Shown here piece by piece: positions 7,482-17,617 of a stretch of DNA of 64,000 bases. This DNA comes from Paenibacillus sp. Root52. Its GTDB lineage: Bacteria > Bacillota > Bacilli > Paenibacillales > Paenibacillaceae. The translations under genes and the position numbers were made by a program. Positions within the stretch are counted from its first letter, which is position 1. Each line of letters starts with the position of its first letter. Under the pieces are notes generated by a model, which worked only from the letters and a program-made list of their open reading frames with translations, did no database searches and had not been told where the DNA came from. The stretch spans positions 1 to 64,000 of the forward strand of contig NZ_LMFO01000033.1 of NCBI RefSeq assembly GCF_001426865.1. Direction: 5' to 3'.

Positions 7482-8450
7482 TTATCTATTCTCCAGAACA
7501 CTCCTCTTTTTCTTAATGAAGTCTACCATATACACCCATCCAATTAGCCCACATAAGACAAAACCAAACGCATGCAGAGATCCGTAAATGGGAATGAAAT
7601 CGAGTATGGTTAAGGAATACATATTCTTAAGTAACGGATAGAACATGGAAATAACAGCAACCGTGTAAAAGGCTAGGCAGGAAAGGCCTAAAAAGAAGGT
7701 TGCCTTAGTATCCAAAGCGTTTTTCCTCAAGTAAGTAAGGAGATAAGCGGTGTAAACTACAATATTGCAGGCGAATAACGTGACACCGATGTATTCAATG
7801 GGCTTGGAAAAAATCATACCAATTGCAATCAGTATGGGTCCGATGATATCAATGGCAACGACCCAGGGATACCAGCTTTTTTTCGTCATGATCCGCCCCA
7901 GTGCACCAATAAAGATCGGAACGATCGCAGATGAAAAATGAAAGTGAACCGAGCTTAACGCATGCGTTGCAGGATTAGCTTGGAAGAGGTTCAATTGATA
8001 TTGATATAAGGTAAACCAAATGCCCCCGATAAAAAAGTAAACGAGCCCCGCGCCAATTGCTATTTCTGCTGCTTTTCCTTTAGCAATCACAATGATGGTT
8101 AAGCCATAGATGCCAAGTAGTAGTGTGAACAGTAGCCACCCAAGGGAGAGAATCCCTGGTATTGCCGTGCTTTCTAATCCCCACATTTTACTGCTCATTA
8201 CGGAAATTAGGGTGAGAAGTGCTGCGGGAAATTGAAGCCATTTAATAGCAGTATAAACCATTCGTTGCTGTTTATTCTTTTCGTCAACGTTCAAAAGCAA
8301 TATTACAAGAGGTACAATGACAAAAGCAGCGAACAGTAGAAACTTCTCAACAAGTTCGAATTGGAAGTAATCCAAATAAAATATAAGAATAGTAATGATT
8401 CCACCAGGGATAACTGGTAATAATAATGACTTCTTCAGGGAACTATTCAT
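7482..8450 (-). CDS. YndJ-like multi-pass membrane protein
   Basis: 322 aa, almost entirely hydrophobic, with about ten predicted membrane segments and a short basic C-terminus (KKKRSVLENR). The stretch ALSSVHFHFSSAIVPIFIGALGR resembles the conserved His-containing segment of Bacillus YndJ-family proteins, whose function is not established. The start at ATG 8450 has AAAGGAT upstream. It is shorter than YndJ of B. subtilis and lacks an extra soluble part. It is followed by a spacer, then the HEAT-repeat gene on the same strand. The assignment is family-level only. Confidence 0.75.
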   Translation of the reverse strand: MNSSLKKSLLLPVIPGGIITILIFYLDYFQFELVEKFLLFAAFVIVPLVILLLNVDEKNKQQRMVYTAIKWLQFPAALLTLISVMSSKMWGLESTAIPGILSLGWLLFTLLLGIYGLTIIVIAKGKAAEIAIGAGLVYFFIGGIWFTLYQYQLNLFQANPATHALSSVHFHFSSAIVPIFIGALGRIMTKKSWYPWVVAIDIIGPILIAIGMIFSKPIEYIGVTLFACNIVVYTAYLLTYLRKNALDTKATFFLGLSCLAFYTVAVISMFYPLLKNMYSLTILDFIPIYGSLHAFGFVLCGLIGWVYMVDFIKKKRSVLENR

Positions 8451-8654
8451 GGCGATCCTTTCTCAATATGTGGCGTATAATCTGCCTACATCTGGTTGTG
8501 TAGCATTCTTTCGTATAGATAGGTACTTCTCGTTGTAGTTTAACACATTTATTTGCAGTATATTGCCTAGGTTGTTCGTTCAGGTATAGTTTTTATTAGA
8601 CCGAGGTTCGTTAAACCTAGCCTAAAGAACTTTCCTTAAAATCAGCATAGTCGA

Positions 8655-8704
8655 CTTACATATGTAAGGCGAAATGAATCACTTGGATATGTTACATTTG
8701 TAAG
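8655..8704. promoter_or_regulatory. Twin TTACA-N2-TGTAA palindromes upstream of the alkD-like gene
   Basis: A perfect 14-base palindrome CTTACATATGTAAG lies at 8655-8668. A second copy of the core, TTACATTTGTAAG, lies at 8692-8704. The TACA-N2-TGTA core is like operators of BlaI/MecI-type winged-helix repressors and of some other dimeric repressors. They lie 90-140 bases before the start at 8796 and about 200-250 bases upstream of the divergent yndJ-like gene. The bound regulator is unknown. Confidence 0.5.
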
Positions 8705-8795
8705 CAGTAAGACTTATAACGAATTTAAGTGATTGATATATCGCACCAAGGACATATTCTGAAAATATGCTCTAATAAAGGAGTTGTGGTGTCAA

Positions 8796-9464
8796 ATGAG
8801 TGAGAATGAAGGTTCAGAAATGAAACGTTCTTCAAAAGCAGCAAACATCCTATTACAGATCAATAGCCAAACGAAGCTAGGTGACTTACGAAAAATTGCG
8901 AAGGACATTAAAAAGGATCACGAACTAGCTATGGAACTTTGGTCAACCGAAGAGTTTCAGCCTAGACTATTAGCAATCTTAATTATGGATAAAAAACTTC
9001 TTTCACAAGAAGTGCTAAATAAGCTTGATATGGATATGCAGACTCATACTTTTGATGAGCGAAATAACTTAATGGATTGGTTAATGGCTAATCAGCTCAC
9101 CAAAGACAAGAAGACAATTACATTGATAGAGTCATGGGAGAGTAGCCTTTCTGCTCTTCAAAGGCGAACTTTCTGGTATTATCAAGCGAGATTGAGATGG
9201 ACTGGACAAACACCACCTGATAACACCGAGGACTTACTAGCAGCAATTGAAGCTAATATTGAGCAGGAAGAACCGGAAGTTCAATGGGCTATGAATTTTA
9301 TTGCAGGCTGGATAGGTATTTATGATGAAAGGTATCGTGCACGTTGTATTAAACTTGGTGAGAAAACGGGTCTTTATAAAGGCGAAATGGTATCAAAAGG
9401 CTGTACCCCTAATTATTTGCCAGAGTTCATTGCAATTGAAGTTAACAAGCGAAACAAGAATTAG
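8796..9464 (+). CDS. DNA alkylation repair protein (AlkD-like)
   Basis: 222 aa. It resembles the AlkC/AlkD family of HEAT-like-repeat DNA glycosylases, which remove N3- and N7-alkylated purines by wrapping the duplex. Typical features are the N-terminal helix preceding LGDLRKIAKDIKKDHELAMELW, the FQPRLLAILIMD segment, the Arg/Trp-rich WYYQARLRWTG, and WAMNFIAGWIGIYDERYRARC. TTG at 8784 would add four residues, but it abuts the ribosome site AAAGGAG, so ATG 8796 is chosen. The catalytic Asp of AlkD was not placed with certainty, and some family members lack glycosylase activity. It ends before a two-way terminator. Confidence 0.8.
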   Translation: MSENEGSEMKRSSKAANILLQINSQTKLGDLRKIAKDIKKDHELAMELWSTEEFQPRLLAILIMDKKLLSQEVLNKLDMDMQTHTFDERNNLMDWLMANQLTKDKKTITLIESWESSLSALQRRTFWYYQARLRWTGQTPPDNTEDLLAAIEANIEQEEPEVQWAMNFIAGWIGIYDERYRARCIKLGEKTGLYKGEMVSKGCTPNYLPEFIAIEVNKRNKN

Positions 9465-9511
9465 TATCCCTTTTTGCTTGGAGGGCAATTTCAAAAGTTT
9501 TATCCTAAAAA

Positions 9512-9537
9512 AAGAACCTCACCCTGGTGAGGTTCTT
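9512..9537. terminator. Bidirectional terminator
   Basis: Perfect 12-bp stem AAGAACCTCACC/GGTGAGGTTCTT with a 2-base loop between convergent genes. On the minus strand it is followed by a clear T-run (A-run at 9507-9513 on plus), so it mainly serves the minus-strand gene. Confidence 0.85.
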
Positions 9538-9553
9538 GAACATTATAACGATG

Positions 9554-10102
9554 TTACTCCTCACTATAATTTGTCGTAAACCAGTCTTGTAATTCCTCAC
9601 TCATGATCTCATACTGCGTCTGAGCAGCATCTGGATGCAGTTCAATCCCCCCAGAGGAGCCCCAAATCACGAGTTCTACGTTAGTTCCGTCTATAAATGT
9701 AATCTCCCCGGTATTGTTAGCTCCAAAGGCATTGCCGGACTCAAAAGGTCTAAGTTCTGCACTTTGTATCATTTGCACAACGGTATTTGTTTCTTCCTCG
9801 CTTAATGTTGTGGGATTAAATAGACCGATCCTGATTTCTTTCACTTGCCCTGCATCAAGTTTGTCTTTAAACTGTTCCGTCCACGTATGATTTGATTGGC
9901 TGCCTGTGGAGCAACTGGAGACGATCAGTACAAGTCCGAAGATTACCAAGACAACGCCTAAAATCCGGTCAACACTTAAGGACAAATCACTAGGCTCCGC
10001 ATCTTTAAGTCTCCATCCCAATCTTAGATACCATCCGAAGTAAGGCCAGATCGCGAATAATACTCCTAATATTAAGGCCAAAACACCGATAAACACTGAC
10101 AT
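9554..10102 (-). CDS. Small membrane protein with N-terminal DUF6199-like hairpin
   Basis: 182 aa. Two membrane segments (residues 3-25 and 47-64) flank a short loop with WYLRLGWRLKDAEPSDL. This Trp/Asp/Glu-Pro-Ser pattern resembles the DUF6199 family of small membrane proteins. The second segment is followed by SSCSTGS, but it is not at a normal lipobox position. The extracytoplasmic remainder of about 115 residues is acidic and ends DWFTTNYSEE. The function is unknown. The start ATG at 10102 has GAGGGTG upstream. It is terminated by the hairpin at 9512-9537. Confidence 0.7.
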   Translation of the reverse strand: MSVFIGVLALILGVLFAIWPYFGWYLRLGWRLKDAEPSDLSLSVDRILGVVLVIFGLVLIVSSCSTGSQSNHTWTEQFKDKLDAGQVKEIRIGLFNPTTLSEEETNTVVQMIQSAELRPFESGNAFGANNTGEITFIDGTNVELVIWGSSGGIELHPDAAQTQYEIMSEELQDWFTTNYSEE

Positions 10103-10580
10103 ACAATCACACCCTCATATATAGTTCTATAAAAATAGCGAGAACCCCACTCTACATGTTTGTTCCCATCACAGATTCAATGATACCGTACCTTCACTTA
10201 CCCTGAAAGCCACTTCAGAAACGATAATGTGAATCTATATCATTTTGTTCAGTATTTGTTCAGAGCGAATGAGTATACTAAATTTCGCAATTCACTTTTG
10301 AGATAGGAAGAAGGTCATAAGAGCTGCGAGAGTTATTTGATGAAATACGCAGATGGCAGACAAAGAAAACAGGTGCTTACGCTAGTTGAATTTTGGGAAC
10401 ACGAAACTATACTCCTAAAGTCATCTGCTTTGCTAGAAACGTACATGCATGGATCTAACCTGGATTACGGCATTCATAATTAGATATCTAGCTTACATGA
10501 ACTGGAAGCGGATTCAGGATAATCTACCAATGGAAGTTGTACGTTTCAATTCAATACTAATTTATACGGAGGCATGAAGT
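10103..10580. other. Upstream region of the giant surface gene
   Basis: About 480 bases between divergent genes. Three short frames around 10320-10485 give peptides such as ELRELFDEIRRW and, in another frame, LVEFWEHETILLKSS, which together faintly recall a Spo0E-like phosphatase but are broken by a frame change. TATACT near 10273 may be a -10 element without a good -35. The ribosome site GGAGG of the next gene is at 10569-10573. Confidence 0.35.
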
Positions 10581-13500
10581 ATGAATAAAAGTTTCACCAA
10601 ATTGATTTCAATTGTGCTTACGGCGTGTCTACTACTGGGGATTAGCGGTTTATCTCCTTTGGTTGGCTCAGTAGCCCATGCGGCTAATACTCCGACGATG
10701 GCGGAGACGAACTATGGCCCGTACCAGGTTAAGTTAACTGCTGACCCAGTTACAGATACAGCACCTAGCGGTTTTGGTACAGCCGATTCGGACGGACGAA
10801 TCTGGACTGACAAGAGCGTTACGGCAGAGAGTGACGGCAGCTTCAATGTGAAGCTATCTGCATTGGCACAAGAATATAAGACGATAAATACGACCAATCC
10901 AGGTGTCGGTGGAACCACTACTGCTGATGGTCCCGCGGCAGATGTAACTTTCGTTTTGGATATGAGTACATCCATGGGTGGTAATACCAGAGAAATAGCG
11001 GAAACAGACGGTGGAGCTGGTGCTTACTTTCGAGTTGAGGCTATGACTAAGGCTGCAAATAATGCAATCCGCACAGTAATGGATGCGAATCCTAATAACA
11101 GGGTTGCGGTGTATTGGTTTGGAGGATCTGCTTCGAATAATCATCTCGGGACATTTATGGAACTAGGACATTACAAATTAAGTTCAGGTCATGGAACGGA
11201 GGATTATTTAGAATATAGATATGCATCATCGAACCACAGTATCAAATTGAACAGTAACTTAACTAAGGATGGCAGCACCGTTGTATCGCAATCAGCGGTT
11301 TCACTGGGGGCAGGAACACCAACGCAGGATGGTATTATGTATGGCGTTTCCAAGACAGTGAGCAATGTAGGAACCAAGGGCACAGGCTCTAAGCGTAAGC
11401 CTTATTTATTCCTTCTATCCGACGGGGCAGCGATTCATGCGAAGAAGGCGTGGTATAGTTCGCCCAAAGACGGATCGTTTGAGACGGATTTTAACAATGC
11501 GTTAACCGAAGCTACCACAATTGCAAACTATAATCAGAGTGGATCGAATGCAATAAAATACGTACCAGCTACTGCTGGTTTCGGTCTAGCAAATACAGGA
11601 GATCCAGAGATTGCTGCACTGACCATACTCACTGGCGCATATATGAAAAATCTTTTGGACAAGACGTACACAGCATACAATGAGGGAGAATCTACCCAAG
11701 CTAAAGTTTATACGGTGGGATTGGGTCCTACAACGGCGATAAATGGACCGTATAATGGTAATCAGCCAGTTTACGCATGGGCAGGTCTTGACCCAAAAAG
11801 TGTAAATGATAATAAAGATAATAATTTTAGAAACGGCTCAGCAAAGAATACCTATAACAGCTTGCAGACCTATGCAGCTCAGGGGCCAAACGGTTTTAAC
11901 TATGCAGATGCATTTGTCTACAGCAATTATTATACATTTGCTCCGACGTATGACCTCGTCAGTTCAGCCTTCGCTGGATTGGCGAACGATGTAGAAGCTA
12001 CTACAACGATACTTCCGCTTCTCAACATACCGGAGACTACCGATCTTGGCTCTGAAACCGCGGATATAGCGAGTGCCATCGTCGTTTCAGATGAAATCAG
12101 CAATGATTTTACTGTCGATCTGTCCACGTTGAAAATTGGGGATGCCGTTGCAACGGTGGACACAAGTACGGCGATCTCCGGCGGTACAGCATATAAGTTT
12201 GCTGGATACGGGAGTCGAGCCGTGATCAAGACGGTGTCAGGCGTTAGCAGCTTAACTTGGTATATTGATGCAAGCGATATGCAGCCACATATTTACCGCT
12301 TTAAGAACCGGACGAATCCACAGTCGGGGGAGTACAGTCCTCCAGCAGAAGGTACTTTTAAGCTAAGCTATAACGTGAAACCGACATTTCAGGTACCACC
12401 GAATAACGTAGGAGAGATAACCCGCTACCTTAATTCGGGCAACGATACCGATGGGGCCAAAACAGCAGCATATTTCTTCCCACCGACCGACAGTCCGTAT
12501 TACGATGCCTTAAAGAGTAAGCAGACGGTATCCAAAACGAACGGAATCGGTGCAAGCTATGTTAGTGAGGAGTGGCTGAGCGATACAAAAGCCACGATGA
12601 AACTTGGGAACAACGGCAAGCTTGATTTGTTAATGGGAATTGACAAGTCAGGCCCAGCAACGGTTCAAACTAACGGATCTATTGACTATAAGGTTACAAT
12701 TTATAACTACACAGATACAGCGAAGACAGGTCTTAGCGTAACAAGTGACGGTCAGACGCAAACGGGAATCGATGTTCCCGCGAATGACAGCAAAGAGCTG
12801 ACATTCACGATAACCGCACCAGGCACGCCACAGACGGTAACTAGTGGTACGGCTATAGTGTCTGGTATTGGACTTGTATCTAATACAGTTACTACCGATG
12901 TAACAAATGTGACAACAGCGGTAATCAACACACATGTCATCGGAGGTAATGGTGGTACAACTACAGGAGATAACACGTATAACATTGGTGATATAGCTAC
13001 TATTACAGCACTACCAATGCTAGGTTACGCATTCACAGGATGGTATGACAACCCAGCAGGGTCAGGTAATCCTGTAAGTACGAATGCAGAATATGATGTA
13101 ACTGTTCAGACAGATGAAGACTATTATGCAAAATTTGTGATGATGCCATTTGCCGAAAATGACAGCTATAGTGTCGTAAGAGGAGAAACGCTCACAGTTC
13201 CGGCGAGCGAAGGCATCTTGGTGAACGATTCGGATGGCGAGGGACGTCCGCTCACAGCGGCAAATGTCAGCACTCTGAGCGATCCAAGCAAGGGTACGCT
13301 GACTACGAACCAAGATGGATCATTCACATTCGTGGCCGATGATGAAGCATCCGGTACGGTGACGTTTACGTACCAAGCCGATAACGGCATTGCCAAATCA
13401 GACGTAGCCACAGTAACGATCACGATTACTCTGCCCGTGGCTACGCATGAGCCTATCGCAGAGAATGACAACTATCGGGTGAAAAGAGGAGAAACGCTCA

Positions 13501-16500
13501 CAGTTCCAATTGAGACAGGTATACTCTCAAACGATAGTGATGATGAGAATCATCCCCTTACAGTGGAAAGAATCAGCACCTTGAGTGATCCAAGCAAGGG
13601 CACGCTGACTACTGTAGACCCTGACGGCTCGTTCACATTCGTAGCCGATGGTGAGGCGTCCGGTACGGTGACATTTACGTACCAAGCCTTTGATGGAACT
13701 GCCTATTCAAGCGTAGCGACGGTAACAATCACGATTACCGTACCCGTTGCTACCCATGTCATTGGAAATGTTGGTGGTACGACTGCCGGAGATGGTGACT
13801 ATGCACTTGACGAAGTAGCAACACTTACGGCTAGTTCATACGACGGATACACATTTGTGGGATGGTATGACAACGAAGCAGGTACAGGCACTCCCATTAG
13901 CACGAACACGACATATACGTTGACGGTTACATCAGCCGGAGAGTATTACGCTAAATTCAGAGTATTACCTTTCGCTCAGAATGACAGCTATCGAGTTGTG
14001 AGAGGGGAGACCTTAGATGTTCCAGCCGAAACGGGCATTCTAGCGAATGATACGGCCCCAGGAAACGGTACACTCACAGCCGTGAGCATCAGTTCACTCA
14101 GTGATTCAAGCAAGGGTACCCTGACGGTCAACAACGATGGATCTTTTTCATTCGTTGCAGATGATGGAGCATCGGGTAGTGTGACATTCACGTATCGAGC
14201 CTCTGACGAAACAGGTCAATCGAACTTGGCTACAGTGACCATTACAATTACCATGCCAATCAGCACACATGTCTTAGGCAATGTTGGTGGCACGACTGCG
14301 GGTGACAATACCTATGCATTCGGCGAATCAGCGACACTTACGGCTACTCCAGCTACAGGTTATGCATTCGTAGGATGGTATGATAACGAAGAGGGCACAG
14401 GTACTCCTGTAAGCACGAATGCCATATATACGTTTAACGTTACATCAGCCGGAGACTATTATGCTAAATTCAGTTCTTTACCTGTCGCCGAGAATGACAG
14501 CTACCAGGTTGTTAGGGGAGGTAAACTGACTGTTCCAGTGGCAAATGGCATTTTAGCCAATGATACGGTTGTAGGCAATAATACACTCACAGCCGTGAGT
14601 ATCAGTACAATTAGCGATCCAAGTAAAGGTACGCTGACTGTAAATACCGATGGTTCATTTACGTTTGAGGCGAATGAAAATGCGTCAGGCAGTGTGACGT
14701 TCACGTATCAAGCCTCGGATGGAGCAGGGCAGTCAAACGTAGCCACGGTGACGATCTCGTTTACCAATCCGAGCATTAACGGAACGGTGACGGATAAGAA
14801 AACGGGAGATCCGATATCCGGTGCAACAGTAATTTTGCGTGATCTTGCAGGGAAAGAGAAGGGACGGGTCACAACAGGTTCAGATGGTAAGTACAACTTC
14901 GATAATGTTGTGATCAATAAATATATTTTAGAGGTCATTCGTAATGAGTATAGCCCCTCTCACAGAGAGGTTTCAGTATCTACAGTCAACGGCAATGCGA
15001 ACGGTGTTGTTACCGAGGACTTTGAGCTCGTCGAGTACAAAATTGCGCTGACAGCTAATCCATCTTCCATACTCGGGAATGGTACAGCCACATCGGTCTT
15101 CAAGGCGGTAGTGACTGATACCGAGGGTCATCCTCAGCCAGGAGTTCAAGTCGTATTTGATGTGCCAGATACGATGTACGGTCATTTTGCTGGTAACTCG
15201 AATACGGTGAGCGTCTCAACGGATGCACAAGGGAGCGCAACCACAACCTTCACCGCAGGAACCCTTGGAGGTACAGATCCAATATCTATACCGTTGACAG
15301 CAACGGTTGACGACAGTCAAAGAGGTCTCTATGTGAGTGATACCATCTATATTACGTTCACTCCAGGCGTTATTACAGGTGTGGTTACAGACTCACTGGG
15401 CCACCCTATAGCAGGTGCAAGTATTACAGTAAGTAAAGATTTTGACGGTGACGGTATTGTTGATTTTCATGCTGTTGCAGTTACGGAGGCAGATGGAGCT
15501 TACACCATAGCTATACCGAAGGGCAGCGAGACATATGATGTCTCCATTACCAAGCCCATTGAGATTGGTGGTAAGAAAACATCCGTTACGTTTCATCAGA
15601 GCGTTCCGGTGAATGCCAATATTGATGGACAATCCTATAAGGCGAACAAAACGGTCTCGGGTGTTGTTTTGATTGGATCATCGCAGAATGGTACCTCGGC
15701 ACTCAACGGAACGGTAGGCGGAGGTTATACCATATCGCTAACCGATGGCAATGGAGCCCATACAGGCTCAATCGACCCGAATGGCGTATTCAATATCGAC
15801 AGCGTGCTAGATGGTAGCTATACTGCCGATGTGATCTATAACATTCCGCTGCCAGAAGGCGGAACCAAGCCTGTTGTTATTGGTCATACGAAGGTGGAAA
15901 TCAGTTCAAATGGTCAGATCAGCATCAGTGAGGTGCTTATTGACCCATACGGCACAATTACGGATTCCGTTACGGGTAATCCAATACCAGGTGCAGTCGT
16001 TAAGCTTCATTATAGCAACGGAACAGAAGTCATCTTGCCGCCTGTGAACGGCTTCCCGCCAGCGGATAATGCCAACCCACAGACGAGTGATGCAACAGGA
16101 CAGTATGCATACATGGTATTTCCGCATACGGATTATTATTTAACGGCAACCAAGGCAGGATATAAGGATTTTGACAGTAGACTTGTTGACCCGAGTCAGC
16201 CACTGATTCATGTGGGTACGGAGATTGTGCTGTACGACTTTAGCATGACGCCGCTGTCTTCATCCAGTGGAGGAGGTTCTTCAATCGGAACACCTGCTAC
16301 TCCACCAGTGGTGACCAATCCTGTTACACCGCCAATGGGCACGACACAGCCTGCTGAACCGGCAACAGGAACGGCAGATTCGATTGATCTTGCTACAGCT
16401 ATTCTTGTCGATAAAATGAAAGTCAGAGAAGGCGATACGGTGACCTTCACCGTTATTTATGCCAACAAAAATTTGACTGAGGCAGACACCGTATACGTTA

Positions 16501-17405
16501 AAGCGAATATCCCAGCAGGACTGAGCTTAGTTGACGCAAACGGCGGTGTGGTAACTGGTCAAGAACTGAAGTGGACGCTAGGTAAGCTGGCAGGAGGATC
16601 GCAGGGCAAACTGACGTTCAAGCTCAAGGTCAATGAAATGAACGAAGGCGAGAACTATGCTGCCGTAACGGCTTCCATTGGTACAGATGATAAGCGTACG
16701 CTGGCCAATATTCAGGATGACACATCTTTGATTAAAGTGATGATGTATTCTAACCGTTACGAGCATCAGCATGATCGATACATTATGGGTTACCCTGATG
16801 GCAATGTGAAGCCTGAGAAGCTCATAACTCGTGCAGAGATTGCTGCTATTTTTGCCCGTACACTGAAACTTCAAGATGAGGTTCGACATGTGAAGCTGTT
16901 CGATGACGTTGCTACAGATTACTGGGGCGCTGAATATATTGAAGCAGTGACAAATAAAGAAATATTTAGAGGTTATGCCGATAATACATTCAAACCGGAT
17001 CAGCCTATTACAAGAGCAGAGCTCGCAACAGCTATCGCCCGCTATCTTGGCGTTGCGAAAGAGCTGCGGATCGATCCTGTTTTGAGAATAAGCTCGTTTA
17101 CGGATATTGAGAAGAACTGGGCGGAGCAGTCGATTGAGGAAGTGTTCCGTTTCGGTATCGTATCGGGTTATAAGGATGGTTCCTTCCAGCCTGGAGGTCA
17201 ACTTACTCGTGAGGAAGCCGTTAAGATGATTAACGGTATGCTGTACAGAGGTCCTCTAACTGGAGTTGAACCTTCGTATCCGGATAACCGTCAAGACAAA
17301 TGGTCATTCGGACAGGTAGAGGAAGCAACAAGAACGCATACGTACCAAATCAATGAAGATGGTTCTGAAACGATGATCAAGTATATCCCAGAAGATCTGT
17401 GGTAA
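10581..17405 (+). CDS. Giant secreted vWA / Ig-repeat / SLH-anchored surface protein
   Basis: 2274 aa. A signal peptide ends at AHA-AN (about residue 35). GRIWTDKSV near 73-81 is typical of large Gram-positive adhesins. A vWA domain (about 115-470) has a MIDAS DMSTSMG at about 127-133. A beta-rich region and a DUF11-like domain (683-775) follow. Next come three GG-x-T/GWYDN repeats (InlB B/Flg_new type, about 783-855, 1057-1128, 1226-1298) alternating with four AENDSY...VVRGETL Big_9-type Ig domains (857-950, 958-1055, 1130-1223, 1302-1394). Then come carboxypeptidase-regulatory-like domains, a Big_1/invasin-like domain (about 1487-1595), a Ser/Pro linker, another DUF11 domain (1934-2050), and three SLH motifs (about 2057-2220) with GYPDG, GYADN and GYKDG turns. 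SLH domains bind pyruvylated wall polymer, so the protein is held in the S-layer zone. The role is probably adhesion. It carries no sortase motif. A terminator follows. Confidence 0.9.
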   Translation: MNKSFTKLISIVLTACLLLGISGLSPLVGSVAHAANTPTMAETNYGPYQVKLTADPVTDTAPSGFGTADSDGRIWTDKSVTAESDGSFNVKLSALAQEYKTINTTNPGVGGTTTADGPAADVTFVLDMSTSMGGNTREIAETDGGAGAYFRVEAMTKAANNAIRTVMDANPNNRVAVYWFGGSASNNHLGTFMELGHYKLSSGHGTEDYLEYRYASSNHSIKLNSNLTKDGSTVVSQSAVSLGAGTPTQDGIMYGVSKTVSNVGTKGTGSKRKPYLFLLSDGAAIHAKKAWYSSPKDGSFETDFNNALTEATTIANYNQSGSNAIKYVPATAGFGLANTGDPEIAALTILTGAYMKNLLDKTYTAYNEGESTQAKVYTVGLGPTTAINGPYNGNQPVYAWAGLDPKSVNDNKDNNFRNGSAKNTYNSLQTYAAQGPNGFNYADAFVYSNYYTFAPTYDLVSSAFAGLANDVEATTTILPLLNIPETTDLGSETADIASAIVVSDEISNDFTVDLSTLKIGDAVATVDTSTAISGGTAYKFAGYGSRAVIKTVSGVSSLTWYIDASDMQPHIYRFKNRTNPQSGEYSPPAEGTFKLSYNVKPTFQVPPNNVGEITRYLNSGNDTDGAKTAAYFFPPTDSPYYDALKSKQTVSKTNGIGASYVSEEWLSDTKATMKLGNNGKLDLLMGIDKSGPATVQTNGSIDYKVTIYNYTDTAKTGLSVTSDGQTQTGIDVPANDSKELTFTITAPGTPQTVTSGTAIVSGIGLVSNTVTTDVTNVTTAVINTHVIGGNGGTTTGDNTYNIGDIATITALPMLGYAFTGWYDNPAGSGNPVSTNAEYDVTVQTDEDYYAKFVMMPFAENDSYSVVRGETLTVPASEGILVNDSDGEGRPLTAANVSTLSDPSKGTLTTNQDGSFTFVADDEASGTVTFTYQADNGIAKSDVATVTITITLPVATHEPIAENDNYRVKRGETLTVPIETGILSNDSDDENHPLTVERISTLSDPSKGTLTTVDPDGSFTFVADGEASGTVTFTYQAFDGTAYSSVATVTITITVPVATHVIGNVGGTTAGDGDYALDEVATLTASSYDGYTFVGWYDNEAGTGTPISTNTTYTLTVTSAGEYYAKFRVLPFAQNDSYRVVRGETLDVPAETGILANDTAPGNGTLTAVSISSLSDSSKGTLTVNNDGSFSFVADDGASGSVTFTYRASDETGQSNLATVTITITMPISTHVLGNVGGTTAGDNTYAFGESATLTATPATGYAFVGWYDNEEGTGTPVSTNAIYTFNVTSAGDYYAKFSSLPVAENDSYQVVRGGKLTVPVANGILANDTVVGNNTLTAVSISTISDPSKGTLTVNTDGSFTFEANENASGSVTFTYQASDGAGQSNVATVTISFTNPSINGTVTDKKTGDPISGATVILRDLAGKEKGRVTTGSDGKYNFDNVVINKYILEVIRNEYSPSHREVSVSTVNGNANGVVTEDFELVEYKIALTANPSSILGNGTATSVFKAVVTDTEGHPQPGVQVVFDVPDTMYGHFAGNSNTVSVSTDAQGSATTTFTAGTLGGTDPISIPLTATVDDSQRGLYVSDTIYITFTPGVITGVVTDSLGHPIAGASITVSKDFDGDGIVDFHAVAVTEADGAYTIAIPKGSETYDVSITKPIEIGGKKTSVTFHQSVPVNANIDGQSYKANKTVSGVVLIGSSQNGTSALNGTVGGGYTISLTDGNGAHTGSIDPNGVFNIDSVLDGSYTADVIYNIPLPEGGTKPVVIGHTKVEISSNGQISISEVLIDPYGTITDSVTGNPIPGAVVKLHYSNGTEVILPPVNGFPPADNANPQTSDATGQYAYMVFPHTDYYLTATKAGYKDFDSRLVDPSQPLIHVGTEIVLYDFSMTPLSSSSGGGSSIGTPATPPVVTNPVTPPMGTTQPAEPATGTADSIDLATAILVDKMKVREGDTVTFTVIYANKNLTEADTVYVKANIPAGLSLVDANGGVVTGQELKWTLGKLAGGSQGKLTFKLKVNEMNEGENYAAVTASIGTDDKRTLANIQDDTSLIKVMMYSNRYEHQHDRYIMGYPDGNVKPEKLITRAEIAAIFARTLKLQDEVRHVKLFDDVATDYWGAEYIEAVTNKEIFRGYADNTFKPDQPITRAELATAIARYLGVAKELRIDPVLRISSFTDIEKNWAEQSIEEVFRFGIVSGYKDGSFQPGGQLTREEAVKMINGMLYRGPLTGVEPSYPDNRQDKWSFGQVEEATRTHTYQINEDGSETMIKYIPEDLW

Positions 17406-17426
17406 TCTTGCTTTATCCATAAGAAG

Positions 17427-17463
17427 AGGCAATCCCTTTGTGATACAGAGGGGTTGCCTTTTT
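17427..17463 (+). terminator. Terminator between the two giant surface genes
   Basis: AGGCAATCCCTTTGT/ACAGAGGGGTTGCCT with loop GAT, followed by TTTTTG. It makes the next gene a separate or read-through transcript. Confidence 0.85.
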
Positions 17464-17617
17464 GTTGAGGTTTTGTATAGGTCTCTACATTAAAATGGTC
17501 GAATATGCCATTAAATTGGCTCACTTTGTCACTTTCGTGAGTGTAAGAGATCAGGAGAGAACGTACATAAGTGGCAGACAGCAACTAAAATTTTCAGAAG
17601 TGGAGGAGATTTCGATA

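Noticed and set aside
10320..10485. Possible broken Spo0E-like phosphatase fragment
   Set aside because: Two short peptides in different frames only faintly fit the family (HETILLKSSALLETYM), with no start codon; evidence is too thin.
17462..17617. N-terminal extension of the sortase-anchored protein
   Set aside because: It overlaps the terminator of the upstream gene, lacks a ribosome site and would bury the signal peptide.
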